From: JAIOZK01 sp964468645 | GTDB taxonomy: Bacteria > Bacteroidota > Bacteroidia > Bacteroidales > JAIOZK01 | DNA length: 64,000 nucleotides | Assembly (NCBI GenBank): GCA_964468645.1 | Contig: CAYXUU010000027.1 | Coordinates: forward strand, 1-64,000 | Direction of reading: 5' to 3' | In this document: positions 1-7,368 of the stretch, piece after piece | How the letters are laid out: every line of letters starts with the position of its first letter | Numbering within the stretch: the stretch's first letter is position 1 | The notes under the pieces: model-generated | What the model saw: the letters and a program-made list of their open reading frames with translations, nothing else | The model's database searches: none | What the model was told of the DNA's origin: nothing | Made by a program: the position numbers and the translations under genes

Positions 1-25
1 GCTGCTTTTAATATCAGATTTTAGC

Positions 26-1246
26 TCAGGTGACCCATTTGGCGAAAACAGGAAACAATTCGAAAAACAAAACACCAAGCAAGGGGGCAAATACCGACCG
101 AATACCGGTAAGTGAAAGATGTATGGATTGATAGGTTCCGGCCTGGTCGGAAGGTGCAAAATAAGCCGAGCCAATATTCCACAACAAAACCATGGTTGCC
201 GCAAAAACACCATGAAACATGATATACAGGATCATGGTATAATAAATCCTGATATTGAAAATATCAAAGTAAGCCGGCATAAATTCGGTCAAGGCCAGAA
301 ACAGGATATATAAAATAATGGATGAATAAGTGATCACCCCGAACTTGCGCGGATCGATATCACCCAGCAATTTACCGGCAAAAGGTAATAATACGATAGC
401 CAGGATATTATAGGAATTCCGGTAAAAAGCAACACTGGAATAGTTCAGGTCAAGTGCCTCATAGAAGAAAATATTAATTACCGGATAAGAGATCATAAAA
501 GCCAAACCATATAACATGAAACTGATCTCAAAATGAAGGTACGGTTTGTTGGTTTTCAGGATACCAGCCATACCGCTTATTGAATTGAATACCGATTTCA
601 GGAAGCCAAGTTTGAATTCCTCCGGCTTTTCATCAGGGTATTTTATACCTGAAAGCAGAAAGATCGAGATTATGCCCAGTACTGCTATTACAGGAAATAC
701 ATAAACATAGGCATACTTATCAGCATCAAGTAATAAACCATAAACGAAGGTTGTGATCAGCATAATCACCTTGTTGAGGGAGGTGGCATAACTGTATAAT
801 TTCCCGAAATTCTGATGCCTGTAGTTCGATTTAAGGTAATAGTTGATGGTAGGGAATATCACAGGATTACCGAGGTAATAGACCAGGATGATTCCCAGGA
901 ATATTAGGTGGAAATAGGAACTGCCATCCATGGCCTGCCCTGTCCTGGGAAAGAAGATCAAACACAAAAGTGCACCTCGGGTAGTTATTCCGACAATCCG
1001 TAATAATTTCCTCCTGTCCTTTACCCGCTTGAGAAACTCATTGAAGAAAATAAGAAAGGTGAACACAACCACACTGAACTGGAACAGAAAACCCATCTCA
1101 TAATTGGATCCATGCAGGCTTTTCAGGAATACAAATTCATTCAGGGCGATCACGCCCAGGATAATGCCTTCGATGGCAGAGTACAGGGTGTGGAGCTTGA
1201 AGGTCCGCGATTCTTCCTTATTCAGGTTAAGTTTTCTCAGTTTCAT
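26..1246 (-). CDS. MFS-type membrane transporter
   Basis: A 406-residue polytopic inner-membrane protein with about 12 hydrophobic segments, the usual length for a major facilitator. The N-terminus is charged (KLRKLNLNKEESRTFK) and leads into the first helix near residue 20; a basic cytoplasmic loop (KRVKDRRKLLR) lies near residues 73-83, where MFS proteins have their loop 2-3 motif. Substrate cannot be read from the sequence. It stands alone, divergent from the hydrolase at 1598, with its own phylum-type promoter just upstream. The ATG at 1246 is 20 bp below the -7 box. Family level is fairly sure; specificity is unknown. Confidence 0.75.
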   Translation of the reverse strand: MKLRKLNLNKEESRTFKLHTLYSAIEGIILGVIALNEFVFLKSLHGSNYEMGFLFQFSVVVFTFLIFFNEFLKRVKDRRKLLRIVGITTRGALLCLIFFPRTGQAMDGSSYFHLIFLGIILVYYLGNPVIFPTINYYLKSNYRHQNFGKLYSYATSLNKVIMLITTFVYGLLLDADKYAYVYVFPVIAVLGIISIFLLSGIKYPDEKPEEFKLGFLKSVFNSISGMAGILKTNKPYLHFEISFMLYGLAFMISYPVINIFFYEALDLNYSSVAFYRNSYNILAIVLLPFAGKLLGDIDPRKFGVITYSSIILYILFLALTEFMPAYFDIFNIRIYYTMILYIMFHGVFAATMVLLWNIGSAYFAPSDQAGTYQSIHLSLTGIRSVFAPLLGVLFFELFPVFAKWVT

Positions 1247-1597
1247 TAAAGATGAGTTACCCGGTGCAAAGATATAACTCTAATATCCGAACATCAATTA
1301 AAGATATGTGATTTCATCTCTATTGATGATCAAACATAAATCGGAAAATAATTCTTAAATTTGAAATCGTTAACCGGTATTCGGATATCAACAACAAATT
1401 TAGATAAAAAGCCATATCACATAGCTATTAAAGGGTAATATTCTTAGACAAAAACTTTAATGTAATTTTTTAAAATCCTTCCCAATCCTGGGGGAACAAT
1501 TGTCAGGAATTAAGGTTGCTAAACTTATTGAGTCGGCAACACTGGTTTGTTAAACCAATAAATTGTATCTTGGTCTGATGTTAAATCCCGGGAAATC
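1247..1597. other. Divergent intergenic region (351 bp)
   Basis: AT-rich spacer between two divergent genes. On the minus strand it holds the promoter of the MFS gene. On the plus strand, before the hydrolase, there is a short palindrome (GGTTT-GTT-AAACC, 1544-1556) containing TTTG, followed by TATCTTGG at 1566-1573, one base off the -7 consensus. That could be the hydrolase promoter, but the 16-bp spacing is short. Nothing else was recognised. Confidence 0.4.
1267..1297 (-). promoter_or_regulatory. Bacteroidota promoter for MFS gene
   Basis: On the minus strand TATCTTTG (1267-1274) matches the -7 consensus TAnnTTTG, and TTG (1295-1297) sits 20 bp upstream as the -33 element. The start codon at 1246 lies 20 bp downstream of the box. 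Confidence 0.65.
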
Positions 1598-3499
1598 ATG
1601 AAACATAAATCATACTACATTCTACTGTTTTGCTTCTTTACCGGACACATAGCCTTCACCCAACCCCTCTCCCCCATTGTCGATTCCATCCCGATGCGCG
1701 ACGGAAAAGTCCTGGCAGCCGATATCTACCTCCCTGATCCTTCCGGTAGCGAAGAATACTCAACAATACTCATTCAAACACCCTATAGCCGCAAGCTATA
1801 CAGATGGACCGGACTGCCACTTGGAATAGGCAAAGGAATCGATACATCAAGGTATGCTTTTGTCATTGTTGACTGGCGTTGTTTTTTTGGTTCCCTTGCA
1901 GCCTGTGTCCTTAACCTGAACCGGGGCGAAGATGGTTTTGATGTAGTGGATTGGATATCTCAGCAGGAATGGTCGAACGGCAGGATCGGGACATGGGGGC
2001 CATCTGCGCTTGGCCGGGTTCAGTTCATGACTGAAAAAGAACATCCGCCCAATCTGATCTGCATGGTTCCACTTGTAGCAGGCCCTCAGTATAAATACCT
2101 TGAGTATTATCCGGGTGGCGTAAAACGGACAGAGTTTGTCGAGCAGATTGATTTGCTCGGATTTGGAATTGGACAGCTTATCGATGATCATCCGGTTTAC
2201 GATACCGTATGGGAATATACAGAAGCTACCTCCTGGTATCCTGAAGATATACAAATCCCTTCACTGATGATTGGTGGATGGTATGACCATAACACAAGGT
2301 TGATCATGGAGTTCTACCAGGGTCTTGTCGATTTCTCTCCTGTTGATGAACACTATCTTCTTTTTGGCCCATGGGCTCACGGCAGTGTTGGGGATGAAGA
2401 CCAGGGGGAATTATCCTACCCGGAAGCAGCTGGCTGGAGCGACTCCCTGGCAATAATGTTTTTCGACTATTATCTTGAAAATATCCAGAATGGATGGAAT
2501 GAACGTGATAAAATAACCACCTTCAGTATGGGTGAAAATAACTGGCACTTTGGAAATACATGGCCATCCGAAGATACCGTCCATACAAAGTACTATATGC
2601 ACCAGGATGGAATGCTGTCAGTTATTCCGCCTTCTGCATCCAGCGCCTCCCTGTCATTCCCCTATAATCCAAAAGACCCCTCACCGACTATCGGCGGCGC
2701 TACACTCAAATGGAACCTGGAACAGGGACCCTATGATCAGGCCCCCATCGTTGAGGCCAGAAATGATGTTGTGATATTCAGTACTGAAACACTTCAAAAT
2801 AAAGTTACCCTTGGAGGCAAACCCTCCATGCACCTCAGCGTTAGCTCTAACAGATTGGACACTGATTTTGCAGTCAGGTTAACAGATGTTTACCCTGATG
2901 GAAGATCCATGTTACTTTATTCTGGAATACATCGTATGAGGTTCAGAAATGGTTATACTGCCGAGGATACATCAAATATCATTCCCGGTGAAATCTATGG
3001 GATTGATGTTGATTTTCCAGCTTTATGCAATACCTTTTTGCCCGGCCACAAAATCAGGATCGATCTTACCTCATCAAATTATCCCCGTTTCGATTGTAAC
3101 CTGAACAACGGAGGTCCGATGTATGCAGCAGGCGACTCACTCATAGCGAATAACACCGTTTTCACGAACTCAATTAATTTATCCTGGTTGGAATTACCGG
3201 TAATTCCAAATAATGTAGGCTTGAATGAAGTATTGCAAAACAACTCCCCGGTTCAGATCAAGGTATATCCTAATCCGGCACCTGCTGATGCGACAATAGA
3301 AGTAACTTCTGATAGAGAAACCAGTGGACAACTGATACTGCTTGATATCACCGGAAGGATTATTGAATCTGTTTTTGATGGAAAATTTTATTGCGGAAAG
3401 AATACTTTCACTATGAACCCGCTTAAGCAAAAAGGAATTTACCTGGTAATGTTCAATTCAGGTACTTATAATATTGTTACAAGGGTAACATTTAATTAA
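1598..3499 (+). CDS. Secreted CocE/NonD-family (peptidase S15-like) hydrolase with T9SS sorting domain
   Basis: Signal peptide at residues 1-22 (ending AFTQ). Alpha/beta-hydrolase of the CocE/X-Pro dipeptidyl-peptidase S15 type: nucleophile elbow GPSALG with Ser136, acid Asp230 in GGWYDH, and His261 in GPWAHG form the expected triad. An S15 C-terminal jelly-roll domain follows (about 350-540). The last 80 residues, beginning VYPNPAP and containing LLDITGR, form a type A C-terminal sorting domain, so the protein should be exported by Sec and then delivered to the surface or medium by the type IX system. The family cleaves esters or amides, including peptides; the substrate is not evident. A single gene with no operon partner. 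Confidence 0.85.
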   Translation: MKHKSYYILLFCFFTGHIAFTQPLSPIVDSIPMRDGKVLAADIYLPDPSGSEEYSTILIQTPYSRKLYRWTGLPLGIGKGIDTSRYAFVIVDWRCFFGSLAACVLNLNRGEDGFDVVDWISQQEWSNGRIGTWGPSALGRVQFMTEKEHPPNLICMVPLVAGPQYKYLEYYPGGVKRTEFVEQIDLLGFGIGQLIDDHPVYDTVWEYTEATSWYPEDIQIPSLMIGGWYDHNTRLIMEFYQGLVDFSPVDEHYLLFGPWAHGSVGDEDQGELSYPEAAGWSDSLAIMFFDYYLENIQNGWNERDKITTFSMGENNWHFGNTWPSEDTVHTKYYMHQDGMLSVIPPSASSASLSFPYNPKDPSPTIGGATLKWNLEQGPYDQAPIVEARNDVVIFSTETLQNKVTLGGKPSMHLSVSSNRLDTDFAVRLTDVYPDGRSMLLYSGIHRMRFRNGYTAEDTSNIIPGEIYGIDVDFPALCNTFLPGHKIRIDLTSSNYPRFDCNLNNGGPMYAAGDSLIANNTVFTNSINLSWLELPVIPNNVGLNEVLQNNSPVQIKVYPNPAPADATIEVTSDRETSGQLILLDITGRIIESVFDGKFYCGKNTFTMNPLKQKGIYLVMFNSGTYNIVTRVTFN

Positions 3500-3588
3500 C
3501 AATACACCTTTTGACTTTATTTTAAATTTGTAAAATAATTCAACACGATTGTTAATCAGATCCCTGAAAGTCATTGTGAAAAGATAAT

Positions 3589-3605
3589 GCCACAAATACA
3601 CGGAT
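3589..3605 (+). repeat. Dispersed 17-bp motif, single copy
   Basis: GCCACAAATACACGGAT resembles the right arm of the hairpin at 29479-29532 (GCCATGAATGCACGAAT), matching 13 of 17 positions. It lies between the hydrolase and the glutathione peroxidase and may be a member of an intergenic dispersed repeat family. Confidence 0.35.
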
Positions 3606-3630
3606 CAGGGAAAAATGAAAGGGACAATAA

Positions 3631-4170
3631 ATGAAACAAAATATCTTAATAGCAATATTATCAATTCTAATGTTGACTGGCATGGCACAAAATAAAAACT
3701 TTCACAGCTTTACTGTGATAACTATTGATGATAAAGAGTTTAACCTTGCCGACCTTCAGGGTAAAAAGGTTCTGGTTGTAAATACAGCATCAAAGTGTGG
3801 ATATACTCCCCAGTATGAACAGCTTCAGGAACTATATGAAAAATATGGCGGTGATGATTTCACCATTATTGGTTTTCCTGCCAATAACTTCCTGAAACAG
3901 GAGCCCGGTACCAACGAAGAGATCCTGAGTTTCTGCCAGGTTAATTATGGTGTTACATTCCCTATGATGGCCAAGATATCGGTAAAAGGTAAGGATATCC
4001 ATCCTGTTTATTCGTGGTTAACCCGGGAATCGGAGAATGGTGTGATGGATGCTAAAGTAAAATGGAATTTCCAGAAATTCATGATTGATGAAAACGGAAA
4101 TCTAACGGGAATGCTACCATCCAAAACCTCCCCACTGGATCAAGAGATCATCCACTGGATTGAAAAATAA
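3631..4170 (+). CDS. Glutathione peroxidase family protein, exported
   Basis: 179 residues with a signal peptide (1-19/20, ending GMAQ), so probably periplasmic. The thioredoxin-fold peroxidase core is complete: peroxidatic Cys56 in NTASKCGYT, Trp145-Asn146 in KWNFQKF, and a second Cys102 (SFCQVNYGV), the usual resolving position in thioredoxin-dependent forms. The family reduces hydrogen peroxide and lipid hydroperoxides; with two Cys and no selenocysteine it is likely thioredoxin-driven. The catalytic Gln of the usual FPxNQF motif is Asn here (FPANNF), which I recall as a common variant in this phylum. It stands alone. A TAAATTTG box at 3523-3530 lies 100 bp upstream but without a well-spaced -33. 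Confidence 0.88.
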   Translation: MKQNILIAILSILMLTGMAQNKNFHSFTVITIDDKEFNLADLQGKKVLVVNTASKCGYTPQYEQLQELYEKYGGDDFTIIGFPANNFLKQEPGTNEEILSFCQVNYGVTFPMMAKISVKGKDIHPVYSWLTRESENGVMDAKVKWNFQKFMIDENGNLTGMLPSKTSPLDQEIIHWIEK

Positions 4171-4244
4171 TTATTCTTCAACCCGGGCTTTTTTAGGGCT
4201 AATATATCATGTACCTGTAATAAGGTTTTTGAAATTTTTAAATT

Positions 4245-4278
4245 TTTGCTTACCGGTAACTGGAAATTACTATATTTA
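4245..4278 (+). promoter_or_regulatory. Candidate promoter of the stressosome operon
   Basis: TTTG (4245-4248), a 22-bp gap, then TATATTTA (4271-4278), one base off the TAnnTTTG consensus. It would give a leader of about 140 nt before the first STAS gene at 4421. No other good box lies in the 250-bp gap after 4170. Confidence 0.4.
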
Positions 4279-4420
4279 CAAGCTGAAGCAAACGATCATT
4301 CTGTACAATCTCCCCAAAACTGAAAGACATTAAACAGCTGGAAGGAATAGCTTGATTTTGGAATATTATATTTATATGTTAATTAATGTCATTAAATCAA
4401 ACATTTTAAAAAATAAAATT

Positions 4421-4786
4421 ATGGAACACAAAATCTGGTATGATGAACAAAATAAAATTCTTCAACACAAGATCATCGGAGATTATTCTACCAAGGATGC
4501 TCTGAGTGCTGGAGTAACTTATAAGGAATTATTACACGACAAACATTTAAAACAGATGATTGTTGATCTTACGGGGGCCGGTAAAATGGAAAGCAGGGAA
4601 ACACGGTCTATTATGAATAATATACTTGATGAAGCCGGTGTATCCGATGTTGCATTCGTAGGTGCTAACGCAGCTACACGTATGATTGCCAAGGTATTGA
4701 TGAAGCTGGACAACCTTAGGGCCAGCAGTAATTTTTTTGGGAATACAGAAGGTGCTTTAAAATGGTTAAAAAATAGGAGGAAATAA
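4421..4786 (+). CDS. SpoIIAA-like STAS-fold protein heading the stressosome operon
   Basis: 121 residues from the ATG at 4421; a longer TTG start at 4352 would add an unconvincing hydrophobic leader. The order beta-alpha-beta, with a central MIVDLTGAGKME strand-loop and a later DVAFVGANAATRMIAK strand-helix, fits the SpoIIAA-like/STAS fold used in anti-sigma antagonists and membrane-associated regulators. The phosphorylatable Ser/Thr site is less clear than in the two downstream STAS proteins. It ends 2 bp before rsbR, so it is part of the operon and may feed a signal into it. Fold is fairly sure; role is inferred from position. Confidence 0.65.
   Translation: MEHKIWYDEQNKILQHKIIGDYSTKDALSAGVTYKELLHDKHLKQMIVDLTGAGKMESRETRSIMNNILDEAGVSDVAFVGANAATRMIAKVLMKLDNLRASSNFFGNTEGALKWLKNRRK
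4775..4780 (+). promoter_or_regulatory. Shine-Dalgarno AGGAGG fixing the TTG start of rsbR
   Basis: A perfect AGGAGG lies 8 bp before TTG at 4789. This is unusual for this phylum, where strong SD sites are rare, and it supports the TTG as the true start. It lies inside the last codons of the preceding gene, indicating coupled translation. Confidence 0.65.
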
Positions 4787-4788
4787 CA

Positions 4789-5475
4789 TTGAGTGAAACA
4801 GTAAATATTACAAAGATCAAATCCCGTATTAATACGATAGAAGACATCCTTGCGTCTGTAGCAGCAGGTGATATGGATGCACGAATCAATCCGGGGATTG
4901 AAGATGACTTCAGCGGTATAGAAGCAGCCATCGACCTGTTGATTGATGACCTTACAGATGAATTGAAAAAGAGGGAAACAATCCAGAAAGAACTGGAAGA
5001 GAAACTGGAGAAGATCCAGGAACAGCAGAAAACAATTATACAGCAGCAGGAAGATCTCATGGAGCTCTCCAGTCCTGTTACAAAAGTATGGGACAATATT
5101 TTAATATTGCCGGTGATCGGTACGCTTGACAGCCAGCGGACACAGATTATGATGGAAAACCTGCTTCATAAAATCGTGTCCACAGGATGTACCATGGGAA
5201 TATTGGATATTACCGGAGTACCCACCGTGGATACACAGGTGGCCAATCATTTGCTAAAAACGGTTACCTCCGCACGACTGCTTGGAGCTGAATGTATCAT
5301 CTCAGGTATCAGCCCGGCCATTGCCCAGACAATCGTTCACTTAGGAATTGACCTTTCATCCATAAAAACCAAAGCAACCCTGCAGGATGCCATGATTTAC
5401 GCAATGAAACAAAACAGGGAATCTGAAATCGAGGCCAGCAAGGATATATTTGATCAGGAAGAAGATTTTGAATGA
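4789..5475 (+). CDS. rsbR: RsbR-type stressosome scaffold protein (HAMP-like plus STAS)
   Basis: 228 residues. Residues about 10-55 resemble a HAMP-like linker (AAGDMDAR, then amphipathic helix), 56-95 form a Glu/Gln-rich coiled coil, and 96-212 are an RsbR-type STAS domain (SSPVTKVWDNILILPVIGTL, LDITGVPTVDT, SPAIAQTIVHLGID). T149 (VDT) and T181 (AQT) occupy the places of the conserved threonines that the RsbT kinase phosphorylates in known RsbR proteins. It should co-assemble with RsbS into the stressosome; the N-terminal part would be the sensor. There is no globin or PAS domain, so the stimulus is unknown. It is translationally linked to the STAS gene before it and 13 bp from rsbS. Confidence 0.85.
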   Translation: MSETVNITKIKSRINTIEDILASVAAGDMDARINPGIEDDFSGIEAAIDLLIDDLTDELKKRETIQKELEEKLEKIQEQQKTIIQQQEDLMELSSPVTKVWDNILILPVIGTLDSQRTQIMMENLLHKIVSTGCTMGILDITGVPTVDTQVANHLLKTVTSARLLGAECIISGISPAIAQTIVHLGIDLSSIKTKATLQDAMIYAMKQNRESEIEASKDIFDQEEDFE

Positions 5476-5488
5476 AAGACCATTAACT

Positions 5489-5863
5489 ATGTTGCAAGAA
5501 AAACGAATACCTATCATAAAAATTGGCAATTACCTGATTGTGTCTATCCAGGTTGATATGCATGATAAACTTGCCATACAGCTACAATCACAAATACTTG
5601 AAGAGATTGAAAGGACCGGTGCCAAAGGGGTACTGATTGATATATCGGTACTTGAAATGGTCGATTCATTTATAGGCCGCATGTTGTCAGGCATGGCATC
5701 AATGGCTGCCATCATGGATGCCGCTGTGGTTATTGTTGGTATGCAACCTGCAGTGGCCATAACACTTGTTGAACTGGGCCTGGAGATGCCTGGCGTTGAT
5801 ACTGCCCTCAGTATGGAAAAAGGCATGGAAATGCTTGAGAAAAGATTAGCTAGTAATAGCTGA
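5489..5863 (+). CDS. rsbS: RsbS stressosome STAS protein
   Basis: 124 residues from ATG 5489; an upstream in-frame ATG at 5450 would overlap rsbR and add a non-conserved leader. It is a single STAS domain with the hallmark MVDSFIGRM segment, where Ser60 corresponds to the phosphorylated serine of RsbS. In known systems RsbS binds and holds RsbT in the stressosome until phosphorylated. Order RsbR-RsbS-RsbT is kept here. It is clearly shorter than RsbR and lacks the N-terminal sensory part. Confidence 0.88.
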   Translation: MLQEKRIPIIKIGNYLIVSIQVDMHDKLAIQLQSQILEEIERTGAKGVLIDISVLEMVDSFIGRMLSGMASMAAIMDAAVVIVGMQPAVAITLVELGLEMPGVDTALSMEKGMEMLEKRLASNS

Positions 5864-5890
5864 TAACAGCATAATACAGAGAATCATTTA

Positions 5891-6316
5891 ATGAATAACG
5901 TAGAGGAAAATATTAACTGGGATCGTCTTGATACTTTTGATATCAAGGCAGAAAATGATATTGTTGTTGTGAGACAATACGTAAGGCAACATGCCAAAAA
6001 TGTTGGCCTGGGTATCGTTGATCAGACCAGGATCACCACAGCGGCCAGTGAGCTATTCAGAAATATGTACCTGTATGGTGGTGGTGGTGAAGTTGCCATT
6101 GACCGGGGTAATTTTGATGGACACAAAACCATGATTATTACCTGTACAGATCAAGGTCCGGGGATTGAAAACATTGAACTTGCTATGAGTGATGGATTTA
6201 CATCCGGAGGAGGAATGGGCTACGGGCTGCCCGGGGCAAAACGACTTGTGGATAATTTTGAGATAGAATCTGAAAAGGATAAGGGAACCAAAGTCAGAAT
6301 TATGAAATGGATTTAA
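5891..6316 (+). CDS. rsbT: RsbT-type serine/threonine kinase
   Basis: 141 residues of a GHKL (HATPase_c) kinase. The N-box is ASELFRNMYLYGGGG with Asn58, very close to RsbT; the G1 box is DQGPGIEN and the lid is SGGGMGYGLPGAKRL. RsbT phosphorylates RsbS and RsbR, is then released, and acts on a downstream partner. In Firmicutes that partner is the RsbU phosphatase; none is present here, so the partner must be something else, possibly the hybrid kinase at the end of the operon. It overlaps the next gene by 10 bp. Confidence 0.88.
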   Translation: MNNVEENINWDRLDTFDIKAENDIVVVRQYVRQHAKNVGLGIVDQTRITTAASELFRNMYLYGGGGEVAIDRGNFDGHKTMIITCTDQGPGIENIELAMSDGFTSGGGMGYGLPGAKRLVDNFEIESEKDKGTKVRIMKWI

Positions 6317-7368
6317 TACGGGATCAAATACAAAGCCTTCAGATAGAGAATGAATCTGATGTTGGCACCTGTCGCAGGAAAGGAAGTAGTTTTGCCAGGC
6401 AGTTGAAGTTTGATGATATTAAGGCCGGTGAGATCGCAATCCTTATCACAGAAATGGTTACCAATGTAATTAAACATGGTGGTGGTACTGGTCATTTTAT
6501 GATGTGCAGGATCAGGGATACACAGAATAATACAGGAATAGAGATCTGGGTTTGCGATTTTGGTCAAGGGATCACTGATATCCATAAAGTGATCAAAGAC
6601 GGATATACAAATACAAACACACTGGGTATCGGACTCGGTTCAATTCGTCGTATGTCGGATGAATTTGATATTAACCCTGATATAAATCTTGAATTTAAAG
6701 AAACCATATTATCTGGCCATAAAGAATTCAGTAATTGTTTACGCTCAAGAAAATGGCTACCCCGGACCAAATGGAGCGGCACAAACAGCAAGCTGATTAT
6801 TGGCGCCTCCTCCAGACCTAAACCTGGAGAACAGTTAAATGGAGACACCTATGTTGTTATTCACCCTTCAGGTTCAATAAGTGTGGCAGCGGTAATTGAC
6901 GGACTCGGGCACGGTAAGGAAGCAAATATGGCCTCCCAACTGGCGAAAGAGCAGATCATTTTAAGGCCTGAACTTCCGCTTGATGCCATGATGAATCAGG
7001 TTCATAACGCTATTAAAGGTACCCGAGGAATTACTATCGGACTAACAAGAATAGACACAGAGAACAATAAGTTGTTTTTCTCAGGAATTGGAAATATTGA
7101 AGGCCAGATTAATACAAACCCGAAAAGGAAGAATTTAATTTCATATGGTGGTATTGTTGGCCATCACATACGTACACCCAGGGTTTTTGAATTTGATTTC
7201 AAGCCCGGGGATAGTTTATGCCTTTATTCTGATGGAATAACTTCACGGTTTCAGCAGGATAATATCGACTGGAAAAAAAACCCACAACAAATTGCAGAGG
7301 AAATTATAAATAAATATTCAAGAATCAATGATGATGCTACCATTCTTATCATCGGTTACATTGCATGA
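6307..7368 (+). CDS. RsbT/RsbW-like ATPase fused to SpoIIE/RsbX-type PP2C phosphatase
   Basis: 353 residues. Residues 1-135 form a second GHKL domain (ITEMVTNVIKHGGG with Asn53; CDFGQGITD; TLGIGLGSIRR). Residues 160-353 form a PP2C phosphatase of the SpoIIE/RsbX kind: metal-binding aspartates are visible at D180 (NGD), D198 (VIDGLGHG), D309 (YSDGI) and D343 (NDDATIL). By analogy with RsbX it should dephosphorylate RsbS and RsbR to reset the stressosome. Such fusions next to RsbT are known outside Firmicutes. It overlaps rsbT by 10 bp and the next gene by about 40 bp, a sign of coupled translation. Confidence 0.83.
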   Translation: MDLIRDQIQSLQIENESDVGTCRRKGSSFARQLKFDDIKAGEIAILITEMVTNVIKHGGGTGHFMMCRIRDTQNNTGIEIWVCDFGQGITDIHKVIKDGYTNTNTLGIGLGSIRRMSDEFDINPDINLEFKETILSGHKEFSNCLRSRKWLPRTKWSGTNSKLIIGASSRPKPGEQLNGDTYVVIHPSGSISVAAVIDGLGHGKEANMASQLAKEQIILRPELPLDAMMNQVHNAIKGTRGITIGLTRIDTENNKLFFSGIGNIEGQINTNPKRKNLISYGGIVGHHIRTPRVFEFDFKPGDSLCLYSDGITSRFQQDNIDWKKNPQQIAEEIINKYSRINDDATILIIGYIA

